Position numbers and translations under genes: made by a program | Assembly: GCA_017893485.1 (NCBI GenBank) | Contig: CM030360.1 | Coordinates: 9,536,597-9,600,596 of the forward strand | DNA: 64,000 nt | Source: Hemerocallis citrina | Taxonomy: Eukaryota; Streptophyta; Magnoliopsida; Asparagales; Asphodelaceae | Direction: 5' to 3' | In this document: positions 1-10,113 of the stretch, one piece after another | How the letters are laid out: every line of letters starts with the position of its first letter | Position numbering within the stretch: position 1 is the stretch's first letter | The notes under the pieces: generated by a model | What the model saw: the letters and a program-made list of their open reading frames with translations, nothing else | Told to the model about the DNA's origin: nothing | The model's database searches: none

Positions 1-415
1 TATTCCTATGGGGCAACTGCTTCTATCCACCCATGCACAAGAGAGAGTTTGAAAACTTTATCCTTTCATCAAGAGAAGTACAGACTTGATCTCTTGATAT
101 GGATGGCATAACCAACTCTATTCAACCACCGGAAAGTAAAAATAGATGAATATCTTGAAACTGGCCCCCCTCGGTGACTATATATACCTCGAGACCTCCT
201 CAAAAGCGATGTAACTGCAAACTCTGCTCTCAAAACCCACCGTAACTTTGAGTTTCTGACTTGGGTGTCGGAGGGTCTGTCACTGGGGCCACCCCCGGTG
301 TTTCAAACTTGTTTTGCATGTCCAAGGGAGCGATAACAGCCGTTCTCAAAGATCAGATCTCGGAGTCAATAGCAGTTGGCGGTCAAAATTGGCGAATAGT
401 GAAGATTCGATCTTT
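1..415 (+). repeat. 3' part of an older Tat-type LTR (probable)
   Basis: No gene is visible. Near 270-310 a stretch reading GTCGGAGGGTCTGTCAC followed by CCCCCGGTGTTT closely resembles the R/U5 part of the LTR at 421-1146 (GTCGGAGGGTCTGCCAC ... CCCCGGTGTT at 946-981). A TATATATA stretch lies about 100 bp upstream, near 180. Around 375-400 there is a weak echo of the TTGGCG primer-binding core. I read this as the right end of an older, related Tat-lineage LTR into which the element at 421 inserted. The left end lies outside the window, so the identity is inferred. Confidence 0.5.
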
Positions 416-420
416 ACTGT
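416..420. other. Target-site duplication ACTGT (left)
   Basis: The five bases ACTGT immediately before the 5' LTR recur at 15678-15682 immediately after the 3' LTR. A perfect 5-bp duplication fixes both element ends and shows that the two LTRs belong to the same insertion. Confidence 0.93.
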
Positions 421-681
421 TGAGGTAGGATAAAAATGGCCTGGGGCCCAGGATGGCTCTCGCTCCAAGTCAAGCCGGCTCGGCCCCGGACCACCACAGG
501 CTCGGTGCCGAGCAGTAAGTTCACCACCACGAACCCCCCCTGTTCCGACGGCCCGTCACGACCCTCGGTCTTCGACCCTCGGCGGTCCCACAGGCCCTCC
601 ACTCAGCCGGGTAAGGAAGGGGGATGACCTGGTGCAACCTAGGCCCTCTGATCCTCCCAGAAACACAGGGCCCCTACGATC

Positions 682-800
682 TGCCATGTCAGCCCCAAAG
701 CCACTTGGGGCCCTTGCCATGTCAGCCCTAAACCGCTCTGGGCACTGCCACGTGTGCCCTAAACCACCTGGGCCTCTTGCCACGTCAGGCCCACGGGCTT
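682..800 (+). promoter_or_regulatory. U3 direct repeats with ACGT cores
   Basis: Four imperfect copies of a roughly 31-bp unit built around TGCCATGTCAGCCC / TGCCACGTCAGGCCC start near 682, 715, 746 and 779. One copy reads GCCACGTGTG, a G-box-like ACGT core. They lie 50-170 bp upstream of the TATA box, the usual place for LTR enhancer repeats. The 3' LTR has the same array near 15213-15330. The enhancer role is inferred. Confidence 0.6.
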
Positions 801-849
801 TCGGGTCCAGACCCGGCCCCCAAGCGGATCCAAACCCGGTTGGGTTATC

Positions 850-857
850 TATAAATA
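850..857 (+). promoter_or_regulatory. TATA box of the 5' LTR
   Basis: TATAAATA in the context TTATCTATAAATACCAGACC. It is the only good TATA box in the LTR and is repeated at 15381-15388 in the 3' LTR. It would start the genomic transcript about 30 bp downstream. Confidence 0.8.
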
Positions 858-1149
858 CCAGACCCTCACCCACCTTCCAAGGTAATCAATCTTTCTTCCA
901 CAAAATCCTAGTTACTGCTACTCTCTCACAGAGACTAACTAGATCGTCGGAGGGTCTGCCACCGGAATAAACCCCGGTGTTCCTAGACCGTCTGCAGGTA
1001 CACAAGGCGAGGCAACCTGAGCTGCTCCTCCAGTGCCGAGGCAAGCCTACAGCTTACCGTCCGCTATCGAATCCTTCCCCTCTTACAAATTGAGTCCGAA
1101 CTCACACCTGGTGCATCCACACTCTATCCAAAAATAAACCGCATCAGGT

Positions 1150-1166
1150 TGGCGCCGTCTGTGGGA
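1150..1166 (+). other. Primer-binding site (tRNA-Asp type)
   Basis: TGGCGCCGTCTGTGGGA begins 3 bp after the 5' LTR. The first nine bases TGGCGCCGT are complementary to the 3' end of plant tRNA-Asp (…ACGGCGCCA); the rest matches less well. This primer site is typical of Tat-lineage elements. Confidence 0.85.
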
Positions 1167-1236
1167 ACTTTATTTATCAGGTAAGGACAACAGTCCGAGC
1201 CTCGCCACCGACACTCTCCCTCCGGTCCACTTTCCC

Positions 1237-2702
1237 ATGCCTCCCAGGGCCCGGAGGTCAGCTTCTTCCGCCCGCCGTAACGGGCCTCCTAACCAGGATG
1301 CCCTCGCGGGAGCGCAAGGATCAAATAATCCGGGGGTGAACCTCGGACCCCAGTAAGGCGAACCTCACGTCGAGCAACCCGACCTTCGTCGGGTCATTAT
1401 GAACCGAAGGGCTAGTCAGGCCAGGGGAGGGACCGCTTCCAACTCGGCCCCGAACCATTCCAGGCCGTCGGCACTCAGCCGCATCGGCCGAATTCCTACG
1501 CCCTGACCCGACCCTTCCGACCACGGCGTGGTCACAAGGGCTGAGTTCCGAAGCTTTCGGGAGGAAATCATGGAGGCGCTTCACGGAGCGCCAAGGTCCG
1601 CAACGCTCGACCGACCCCGTCAAATGAGCGAAGGAAGGAGCTACACTCACGCGCCGCCTCCTCCACCGGAGCGCGTAGACCAGGTACTCCGTCGCCTCAC
1701 TGAGATGGAGAATCGCCTCGAGCGCATCAGCGACGGGAATCCAAACCCCGTCCTAGGCCGAGCGCCTTCCCGGCCGCCATTCTCCGTCAACATTTTAGAA
1801 GCGGAGATCCCCCGGAACTTCCGGCCTCCGCAATTCGAGACTTACAACGGCGAGGGTGATCCAGCTGATCACATGGAGGGCTTCAAGACCCTCATGATGA
1901 TTCACAGCGCTTCGGATCCCCTGCTGTGCCGAGCCTTCCCGGCTACCCTCCGGGGCCCGACCAGGGAATGGTTCTCCAAACTCTCCCCAGGCTCAATCTT
2001 TTCGTTCGATCAGCTGGAAGCCAACTTCTTGGGCCACTTCGTCACTAGCGGAAAGCCGAGAGGACGAGCACCTCCCTGCTCGACCTTCGCCAAAGGGAGG
2101 GGGAGTCACTCCGTGACTTCGTCAAAAGATTCACGATCGAGGCAAGGTCCGTCTCTGCCCTCGACGCCAGGGTCGCCTCGGGCACCTTCCAGCACAATGT
2201 CCGCCACAACCAGCTGAAGGTATCCCTGGCAAAGAAACCACCTCTGGACTTTTCCGACCATCTCAATCGAGTCGAGAAATACATTCGAGCTGAAGAAGCT
2301 CTAAACCCAGAGGGCAGCAAAGCAATCGTAGGAAAAGGCAAGCGCAGGGTCGATGAGATCGAACCCGCAAGGAAGGCAGCAAAGGAAGGGGTCGGCGCGA
2401 AGAGGATACCTCCGGTCCCTCGCTTCGAAAGGTACACCCCGCTGACACAGAACGTGTCTGCCATCCTCTTGGAGATCGAGGACAAAGGCCTTGTCCGACT
2501 CCCTCCCCAACCAAGCAACAATAAGAAGCGAGACCAACGCTTCTATTGCCATTTCCACAGGGACCATGGGCACGAAATCGACCAGTGTCGGGCCCTAAAA
2601 GACGAAATCGAGGCCCTCATTTCACGGGGGTACCTCCGGGAGTTCACGAGAGAGAACCAACGGGATGGTGAGATACCAGGAACCGGAGGCCTTCGCCTAT
2701 GA
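1237..2702 (+). pseudogene. gag: gag (capsid/nucleocapsid) of the Tat element, broken
   Basis: The frame opens at ATG 1237 (MPPRARRSASSARR), 87 bp past the primer site. It is interrupted by TAA at 1354 and TGA at 1504, the latter probably a former CGA. From 1528 it is open through the capsid-like core (PPQFETYNGEGDPADHMEGF, then REWFSKLSPGSIFSFDQLE). A one-base shift near 2050 moves the true frame to one that resumes RKAERTSTSLLDLRQREG and runs to the stop at 2702. The C-terminus has a zinc-knuckle-like C-x2-H-x4-H...C motif (FYCHFHRDHGHEIDQC). Gag forms the particle that packages the element RNA. The last four bases overlap the pol frame, so pol is probably expressed by frameshift or from the same RNA. 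Confidence 0.88.
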
Positions 2703-5416
2703 ACCCTACTCCTAACTTCATTCAATGGCGGGATCCCGACCCCGAGGGAACCGGAACCCCGGCAATCCTGCATTGTGTCCACAGGGGACCGATGGGGGGA
2801 GAGTCGAGTACCTCTCGGAAAGCCTTCGTCTGCGAGGTAAATGCTGTCCAAGATCTCCCCTCACCTCGGTTGCAAATGGTACCCGTCTCCTTCTCCGGAG
2901 AGGACCTCGAGGGCGTCCGCCTCCCCCATTGCGACGCCCTCGTCATTAGCCTCCACATGGCTAATTGTGAAGTACGCCGAATCCTCATCGACAACGGCAG
3001 CTCAGTAAACATCCTCTTTCTCGAAGCCTTCGAGAATCTCAAACTGCCCAGAGGCAAGCTTAAACCGGCCGGATACACCTTGCACGGGTTCTCTGGCGTC
3101 CCTGTCATCATAGAGGGGATCGTGACCCTCGACGTCACCGCAGGCTCGGTTCCTATTCAGCGGACCGAGTCTATGCGGACCGAGTCTATAGACTTCATGG
3201 TGGTGAATGTCAAGGCGGCGTATAATGCCATACTTGGCCGACCGGGGCTGTGCTCCCTTAAGGCGGTACCGTCGGCCTATCACTTGAAGCTAAATTTCCC
3301 CACCCAACAAGGGGTTGGTGTCGTCCGAGGCAACCAAGAGGCAGCACGGTCCTGCTACATGACCGCCGTCGGAGGTGGTGTCTTCCCCCTCGACGCCGTC
3401 GAGCTCGGGTCTGAGGGCAACGGCTCCACTCCAGTGCCAGCCGACGAGCTGGAAGAGGTCCCGTTCGGGGCCGCAGACGAATCGAAGTGGTTCCGAGTGA
3501 GCCGCTCGCTCTCCGAAGGTCTGAGGGCGGACATAGTTGACTGCATCCGCCGCAACGTCGATCTCTTTGCCTGGAAGCCCTCCGACATGCCCGGGATTTC
3601 CGAAGACCTGATCATGCACAGGCTGAGCGTCACCCCGGAATCCAAGCTGGTCGGTCAGAAGAGGCGCAAGTTCGCCCCGGAGAGGCAGCAAGCTGTGAAA
3701 GCAGAGGTGGACAAACTCTTGTCCGCTCGGTTCATTCAGGAGGTCAGCTACCCCGAGTGGTTGGCCAACGTCGTCATGGTTAAAAAGGCGACCGGGAGAT
3801 GGCGGATCTGTATAGATTTCACGGATCTAAACAAAGCATGCCCTAAAGATCCTTTCCCCCTCCCCAGCATCGACGCCCTGATCGACGCGACCTCAGGACA
3901 CGAGCTGCTGTCCTTCATGGACGCATTCGCAGGGTATAATCAAATCCGGATGTTCCCGCCCGACATTGCGAAGACCTCGTTCGTCACTGACCAGGGTCTT
4001 TTTTGCTATCGCGTTATGCCCTTCGGGATGAAAAATGCCGGAGCCACCTATCAACGGCTCGTGAACCGAATCTTCAAAGACCTAATCGGCCGCAACATGG
4101 AGGTCTATGTCGACGACATGCTCGTCAAAAGCCGGGCCGGGCCGGACCACGTCGCTGACCTCGAGGAAGCCTTCGGAATCCTCCGGCGCCATAACATGAG
4201 GCTCAACCCGGCCAAGTGCGCATTCGGGGTCTCCTCCGGAAAGTTTCTGGGGTTCGTCGTCAGCCAGCATGGCATCGAGGCAAATTCAGAGAAGATTCAG
4301 GCCATAATAGACATGGCCCCACCCCAGAACGTCAAGGAGGTGCAGAGACTCACGGGCCGGTTGGCGGCCATCGATCGCTTCCTCTCCAAATCGGGGGAGA
4401 AATCTCTCCCCTTCTTCAAGGCTCTACGCGGCAAAGAGGGCTTCGAATGGGGTGCCCCTCAACAAGAAGCCTTCGAGCAGCTGAAGCAATACCTCGCCAA
4501 CCCTCCTCTCCTCAGTAAACCCGAGCCGGGCGAACCCCGGTGGCTCTACCTCTCCGCCTCGGACATCGCCCTCGGCGCCGTCCTCGTCCGAGAAGAGGAC
4601 GGGGTTCAGAAGCCACTCTATTATGTGAGTAAGGTCCTACTCCCCACCGAGACGAGGTACGCAAGGATCGAAAAGATGGCCTATGCGCTGGTCATGGCGG
4701 CCCGGAAGCTCCGCCCTTACTTCCAAGCTCACTCCATCCAAGTTCTAACTGACCAGCCTTTGAAAACCGTCCTCCACAAGCCGGAGAACTCTGGCCGCTT
4801 GGTCAAGTGGTCAATAGAGCTCAGCCAATACGACATCGGCTATCAGCCGAGGACGGCGATCAAAGGCCAGGCCCTCGCCGAGTTTATCACTGAGTGCACA
4901 GCTTCTGAGCAGCCGAGCGTCGAAGAGTCGGACCCGATCTGGGAAGTCTATGTCGACGGATCCTCCTGTGAAACCGGGAGTGGTGTCGGAATCATCCTCC
5001 GAGGTCCCGACCAATTCCTCCTTCAATACTCCCTCTGCCTTAACTTCCCGGCATCTAACAACGAGGCGGAATACGAGGCCATGATTGCCGGACTGACCCT
5101 AGCACACCGAGCCGGAGCAAAGCAGATCCGAGCCTTCAGCGATTCTCAGCTCGTGGTCAATCAAATCACCGGGGAATATGAGGCTCGCGACGACCGGATG
5201 GTGCGATACTTGGCCGTGGTCCGACGTCTCCTAGCATCCTTCTGCTGCTCCACAGTTGTTAGGGTCCCCAGAGAGCAGAATGCCCAAGTAGACGCCTTGT
5301 CGAAACTCGCCTCCTCCTCCTTCGAGGGCCTCGACCGCCCCCATTCGAAGATTCCTAGTCCGAGGCGAGCTTCCCGAAGACCGGGCCGAGACAAGACGAG
5401 TCAGGATCCGAGCTGA
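2699..5416 (+). CDS. pol: pol: protease, reverse transcriptase, RNase H and second RNase H
   Basis: An open 905-residue frame. Residues about 94-110 carry the aspartic protease motif ILIDNGSSVNILF (Asp 98). Reverse transcriptase spans roughly 330-560, with WRICIDFTDLNKACPKDPFP near 368-387 and catalytic YVDD at 470-473. The first RNase H lies about 614-735 (acidic residues near 622, 658, 684). A second, archaeal-like RNase H lies about 748-875, with YVDGSS (Asp 753), NNEAEYEA (Glu 789/791), SDSQ (Asp 815) and VDALS (Asp 865). All catalytic residues I looked for are present in both RNase H domains. The frame is lost just after the second RNase H: the last ~35 residues (from about 5340) are out of frame, and integrase continues in another frame. 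Doubled RNase H is a known Tat-lineage trait; the polyprotein copies the RNA into DNA in the particle. Confidence 0.93.
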   Translation: MNPTPNFIQWRDPDPEGTGTPAILHCVHRGPMGGESSTSRKAFVCEVNAVQDLPSPRLQMVPVSFSGEDLEGVRLPHCDALVISLHMANCEVRRILIDNGSSVNILFLEAFENLKLPRGKLKPAGYTLHGFSGVPVIIEGIVTLDVTAGSVPIQRTESMRTESIDFMVVNVKAAYNAILGRPGLCSLKAVPSAYHLKLNFPTQQGVGVVRGNQEAARSCYMTAVGGGVFPLDAVELGSEGNGSTPVPADELEEVPFGAADESKWFRVSRSLSEGLRADIVDCIRRNVDLFAWKPSDMPGISEDLIMHRLSVTPESKLVGQKRRKFAPERQQAVKAEVDKLLSARFIQEVSYPEWLANVVMVKKATGRWRICIDFTDLNKACPKDPFPLPSIDALIDATSGHELLSFMDAFAGYNQIRMFPPDIAKTSFVTDQGLFCYRVMPFGMKNAGATYQRLVNRIFKDLIGRNMEVYVDDMLVKSRAGPDHVADLEEAFGILRRHNMRLNPAKCAFGVSSGKFLGFVVSQHGIEANSEKIQAIIDMAPPQNVKEVQRLTGRLAAIDRFLSKSGEKSLPFFKALRGKEGFEWGAPQQEAFEQLKQYLANPPLLSKPEPGEPRWLYLSASDIALGAVLVREEDGVQKPLYYVSKVLLPTETRYARIEKMAYALVMAARKLRPYFQAHSIQVLTDQPLKTVLHKPENSGRLVKWSIELSQYDIGYQPRTAIKGQALAEFITECTASEQPSVEESDPIWEVYVDGSSCETGSGVGIILRGPDQFLLQYSLCLNFPASNNEAEYEAMIAGLTLAHRAGAKQIRAFSDSQLVVNQITGEYEARDDRMVRYLAVVRRLLASFCCSTVVRVPREQNAQVDALSKLASSSFEGLDRPHSKIPSPRRASRRPGRDKTSQDPS

Positions 5417-6587
5417 AAGGTTCGTCATGATAGACGACATCCTCTTCAAACGCTCATACACACTGACCGATGGTAAGCCGTACCTCCGCTGTCTCACCAA
5501 TGACGAAGCCAGCTACGTGCTGAAGGAACTTCATGAAGGGATCGGCAGATGCCATATGGGAAGCAGGTCCCTCGCTCGAAAAGCTCTGAATCAGGGCTAC
5601 TACTGGCCCACCATGCTCCAAGACTCACAAGACCTGGTCAAGAGGTGCGGCCCCTGCCAGAGGTTCTCCCCTATCAAGAGGCTTCCTCAAGCCAATCTCC
5701 GGTCCCTGGCTAGTCCTATGCCATTTGCCAAGTGGGGCATGGACCTTGTGGGCCTCTTCCCCTTAGCAACAGGGCAAAGGAAATTCTTGATAGTCACCAT
5801 CGACTACTTCACGAAGTGGCTCGAGGCCGAGCCACTGTCTAGCATCACCGAGCGCCAAACACAGTAGTTCTTCTGGAAGAATATCGTTTGTCGGTTCGGA
5901 ATCCCTCAGGTCCTCGTTACAGACAACGGGACCCAGTTCGCAGGCCAAAACTTCTGAAAGTTCTGCGAAGACATCGGCACCCAGCAACGCTTCTCCGCCA
6001 TATGCCACCCTCAGTCCAACGGCCAAGCGGAGAACGCGAATAGGCAAATCCTCGACGGCCTCAAGAAGCGCCTCGACAGCTCCCCTAAGGGGCTGTGGGT
6101 AGAAGAGCTGCCCAGCATGTTGTGGGCGCACCGAACCACCAAGAGGATCCCCACGGGAGAGACACCGTTCAGTCTAACCTACGGGATCGAGGCAGTGATC
6201 CCCGTAGAAATCGGTTTGCCCTCCCCCCGGATCATGGCCTTCGACGAAGCCGACAACTCATCCGGCCTAAGGGCCAATCTGGACCTCGTCGCTGAGGTCA
6301 GGGAAAAGTCATCCGTCCGAAGAAACATCTATCAACAACGGAACGAGAGGTTTTACAACAAGAAGGTCCGCCCAACAGACATCAAGGCCGGGGACCTCGT
6401 GTTGCGCAAATTGTCCGTCTCCGATCCCACCAAAAGGAGGAAGCTGGCCCCCAACTGGGAGGGCCCATACAGGGTAGCGGAGGCCATACGACCCGGCACT
6501 TATCGACTGGTGGACCTGGAGGGCCGAGCGATCAAGCGACCCTGGAACGCCAAGCACCTAATGAAGTTCCTAGAAGAACGGTCATAG
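5342..6587 (+). pseudogene. int: pol: integrase of the Tat element, broken
   Basis: Integrase coding resumes in a new frame at about 5342 (IRRFLVRGELPEDRAE), joined to the RNase H frame by a frameshift near 5340. The zinc HHCC region is visible (LHEGIGRCHMG ... RCGPCQRF). The catalytic triad follows as WGMDLVG (about 5733), VTDNGTQF (about 5917) and GQAENANR (Glu about 6023). In-frame stops lie at 5865 (TAG) and 5955 (TGA, probably a former CGA in NF-R-KFC). The C-terminus carries the NWEGPYRV and YRLVDLEG segments typical of Gypsy integrase tails and ends at 6587 (FLEERS). With the two stops this copy cannot make integrase. Confidence 0.9.
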
Positions 6588-7008
6588 GTCCCCGCTTGGC
6601 TAATGTAAATAATGTTTTTGTAAGTTTTCATGTGTAAAGGGCCGTTGTAGCGCCCCTCTCTGTCATATATGAAAAGATCTCTTTTTGTCAACTCCTAAGG
6701 CCTCGGCAGGTCCGACCTAACACCGGACAATGGGATCGGCACCCGAGTCCCCACTCCGGTATCGTCCCCAACGTCTTGGTAGGTCCGAATCGGCATCAGG
6801 CCAGGGAGTCGCCATAACGCCTCCAGCTGCCCATGATACCCCCACGGATCGGCAGGGCCGAACCTCACCTCCACCAATTAATAGGCTACTGACCGAGGCA
6901 ACTAACGAAAAGAAACCTCTTATTTCATACTCCCTTATTAAGTTCTGGAAAACAAATAGAGACTGTTACAGGACCACTCCACTCATCTCACAAAGAAGGA
7001 ATTCACTC
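6588..7008. other. Spacer after integrase
   Basis: No gene is visible. It holds the end of the pol transcript unit (AT-rich at 6600-6690, with TGTAAATAATG-type sequence) followed by GC-rich sequence with short imperfect repeats around TCGGCAGGTCCGACC, TTGGTAGGTCCGAATCGG and ATCGGCAGGGCCGAACC (about 6710-6870). Confidence 0.4.
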
Positions 7009-7560
7009 TTAGAGCCCCTCGGGTCCGAGGAATGGCAATCCCACTCCAACCGAACGACTTGGACCTTTCTCCTCATCACGATGGTCCTTAGAGTCGGCCA
7101 CGATCGACACACCGGCAACGGAGCTCTGGGCATCAACCGGTCGGACGCACTCCAGCTGCAGCAGCGCCGAAGGAACCCCCTTCGCTCGCTGGTCTCCTGA
7201 GGAGGATGCCATCCTCGTTCCGGACACACCTAGCATCGTCTTATACCGGTGTATCTCCATTTCCTTCTCCACTATGACGTCGTGAAGAAGCCTCTCGGAC
7301 GAGGGCCTCTGCACCGACGCACTTGACATGGTGAACCCGAGACCGGCACTTCCGAGGTCCCGATCTACCATGGCCTTCTTCAGCCGGTTCGCCTCGGCAC
7401 TCAGAGCCTCGGACTTCTCTCAATAATAGTTAAAGGCAGCATCCTGGCCACGAGCCCCCTTGCGATTACGGATCAACGTGGCCTCCAGAACCTTGATTTT
7501 ACTCCGGAGCCACGCCACGTCGGAGCGATGAGGATCCGCCTCGGGAAGGAGAGCCGTTAC
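7009..7560 (-). pseudogene. Second minus-strand coding remnant, coiled-coil-like
   Basis: Reading the minus strand from 7560, a pyrimidine-rich run ends in TTCTCTTTTAG, a plausible splice acceptor. It is followed by one frame: VTALLPEADPHRSDVAWLRS, then heptad-like KIKVLEATLIRN, a TGA stop near 7423, then EKSEALSAEANRLKKAMVDR and about 120 further open residues to 7009. The leucine/charged spacing suggests a coiled coil. It lies about 190 bp downstream of the stop of the minus-strand gene at 7752, on the same strand. It could be a second antisense gene or a lost 3' exon of that gene. I do not recognise the family. Confidence 0.45.
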
Positions 7561-7751
7561 CTAAAAGAGAACCAACCACGGCTCAAAACGCATCGGCAAA
7601 AGGGGTCCGGAAAAAATCCGAGTACAAAAGACTTGGCCAAGCAAAAAATCCTTTTTTATAAATCAAATCCTTCATACAAAAATGCGGTGGCCAGTCCGCG
7701 GTCGGCAAATACAATTGAAAGAAAGAAAAAGACAAACAAGAGGCAAACATC

Positions 7752-9954
7752 CTATGTTATCACCTCAGCATCAGCCGGGTTCACGAGTGGATCAACAGCC
7801 GAACCCACGACGGGAGGGTCAACATCAGGGGTCTTCGGTTGCCCCTCGATCTCCATGTCATAGTCGAGGCCGGTCAGGTCGATGTCCGGGTAGAAGTGCC
7901 TCACATGGCTGAGGGCCCTCGCGTAGACCGCATCCTGGGCCGCGATCACCAGGTCCTGCCCCGTCGTCGTCAGTTCCTCCTTTTCCTGCGCGAACTTCTT
8001 CTTTAAAGCAGAGACCCTCTTCGCCCACTCGGAATCCCTGGCATCGAGCTCGACCTTCAGCTGCTGCTCCCTCTTGTGCGAGCCGTCGAGCTCCATCTTC
8101 ATCTCCTTCATTTCTTGCAAGGCCTTGTCTGCCCAGACTCGCTCCCGTTCCAAGGCCACCTCATAAAGACCTTTCATGTGGGCCCCCTGCACACAGGCCT
8201 GCAGTAACCAAGCACTACTAAGGAAACCTCCTTCACAACATATTCACAAGGCAAGTGGGGTCGGCGGACTTACCAGCACATTGGCTTGCGCGAGGCGCGT
8301 GTATGCCTGCTCCAAGGTCTCGGTGTTCATCTCCGCGCGGTCCCGGGGAGTCGCCAGCTTCTCCGCTACCTCGACGGCCTGGGCCCCACGGGTTAGACAA
8401 TCCCCCACCCGTATCGACCAGTCCGACACCCACGGCCGCCGCAGCTCCTCCGTAGTCTTGTCCTCTCCCTCGGCTTCGACCAGGGGACCCTTCCCCTTGC
8501 TACGCTCGGACACCTTTGCCTGACCCAAGCTCCCCTGAGCGGCCACCTCCTTACTCGTCTCCGAGCGAGTTCTCTTGCCCCTTGGCTCGAGCATTGCCTT
8601 GGATGCAACCTGACTCGGCCCCCTCGCCCTCTTCGCGTCTCCCCCCTCCTCGGCCCTCTTTTGCTTCAAAGTGAGCCTCCGAGCCTTGATTGAGTCTGGA
8701 TCCATACCTGCAAAAAGACCCATTAAGGACAATGAGCTCAAAAGAACAATAAGACCAAGAGAAAGAAACAACTACATACAAAGCACGGTCGGGCTCAGTC
8801 CAACGCTCGCCAGGTGACCCTCCGTCACCTTCGGCCAGCTGATGTTGTGCGACAGGCGGAGGCGCTCAACAAATTTCTACTCCTCGGCCGTCAGGTCCTT
8901 CGGCCTCGGCGCTTTGAAGACCGACTTGTAGTGATTCCAACGAGTGGGGATGTCCCAAGGCTCCTCACTCCGGATCACAAAATACTTTCGTTTCCACTCC
9001 TTGATGGAGTCCGGATGACCATGAACCACCTTCCCCTTACTTCGAGGCGAAACATAGTATATCCCCTCCGACTCCCCCGACGAGCTGATCCCTAGCATCG
9101 CCCGAAACACCCCCAACCTAAGGGGCACCTTCTGCTCCTCACACAGCAGTACAAAGCAGATGATCTGCTTCCAGGAATTCGGCCCGTACTGCATCGGAGC
9201 CAGGGACGCCCAATTCAGCACCTCCCGAACAAACGGATGGACCGGCAGCCTCAGTCCAGAGCCGAAGGCGTGAAGACACAGTACCAAGCAGACAGGGGGT
9301 CGGTAGGGCGTAGGCTAGGGCTCGGCAACATGAGTTCGTAACCGGACCCGATGTCGTACGCCAACTGCGCAACCTCCAAGTCACCAGCTTCCAAGATAGT
9401 CGGAAGCACGTCCATCTTCACCATCTTCCGGCTCGGCAAAGGCGGCTGAACCCCATATAGAGCCTTAACGGAGAGGTCGTCGGGGTACCGTCGGAACGGT
9501 TTCTGTTGTACAGGCGACCCTGCCACCACATTCCGGAGGATGGGCGCCTGGCTCGGCCCACCGGCCTTCCCCCCTTTCTTCCTTGGCACTCTCTTCTTCT
9601 TGGCCCTCTCCGGCGAGGGAGTGGATAAGCGCCCAAGACCAGCCGACGTGGAGGACGAACCCACTCCCTGGACCGTGGATCTCCTCCCCGTACCTCCTGT
9701 CCGAGCCTCGTCGGCTTCACCCTCACCATGACCGCCCCCTCTTTAGAAACCGATTCCAGAATCTGGACCTCGTCCGAACTGTCACTCCCCTCCTCAGAGT
9801 CATTACTCTCCACCACGTACGGCTTCCGAGAGTGCAGGGGCTTTACGTCATACACCGTCTCCTCCTCCCACGTTGTCGAGTCCGAGAGCCCGGTGGCAGG
9901 CGCCCCTTCCCCTCTAGACGTCGACGCCGAAGAGCCAGACTGAGCCCTAGACAT
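7752..9954 (-). pseudogene. Three-exon antisense gene of the Tat element (PF04195-like), broken
   Basis: Minus-strand gene with ATG at 9954. Exon 1 runs 9954-8780, intron 1 8779-8708 (GT..AG, 72 nt, phase 1), exon 2 8707-8274, intron 2 8273-8199 (GTAAGT..CTGCAG, 75 nt, phase 0), exon 3 8198-7752. Exon 1 starts with a Ser-rich acidic tail (LSDSTTWEEETVYDVKPLHS), then a core with GYELMLPSPSLRP, LPVHPFVREVLNWASLAPMQ, GPNSWKQIICFVLLCEE and VHGHPDSIKEWKRKYFVIRS. The core resembles the plant 'putative gypsy type transposon' family (PF04195) from memory. Exon 2 is Lys/Arg-rich, then helical. Exon 3 is a coiled coil (ALQEMKEMKMELDG...) with an acidic end. Damage: frameshifts near 9610 and 9280, and a TAG (former TGG) just after LTAEE. 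Function unknown; such genes may regulate or help the element. A second copy lies at 53404-58552. Confidence 0.82.
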
Positions 9955-10105
9955 GCCTAACTAAATAAACTTACCGACTAACCTTTGGTCGCTTCGGATG
10001 GACGAGCCTGGTGCCGCAGACAGTAGTGACGAGCGCCGGAGTGTTTAAAAATTTCTTAGAGAAAAATGCGAGAGAGAAGTGAGCAGTATGGGGGAAAGGT
10101 GGGGG

Positions 10106-10113
10106 TATTTATA
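10106..10113 (-). promoter_or_regulatory. TATA box for the antisense gene (proximal)
   Basis: TATAAATA on the minus strand in the context CCTCTATAAATACCCCC, 152 bp upstream of the ATG at 9954. That would leave a 5' leader of roughly 120 nt, ordinary for a plant mRNA. ACGT-core elements (CACGTCACC, TGACGTCACC) lie 75-120 bp further upstream. Confidence 0.6.

Larger units (their letters stand above)
421..1146 (+). repeat. 5' LTR of the Tat element
   Basis: 726 bp, starting TGAGGTAGGATAAAAATGG and ending AAACCGCATCA. It matches 14960-15677 almost throughout. The clearest difference is about 14 bp (a second CCCTCGG-type repeat near 573-586) missing from the 3' copy. It contains a TATA box, U3 direct repeats, and a C-rich R/U5 segment ending just before the primer-binding site. 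Confidence 0.95.

Noticed and set aside
2722..4270. Minus-strand open frames of 60-138 residues over pol
   Set aside because: They mirror the GC-rich pol coding sequence and show no independent motifs.
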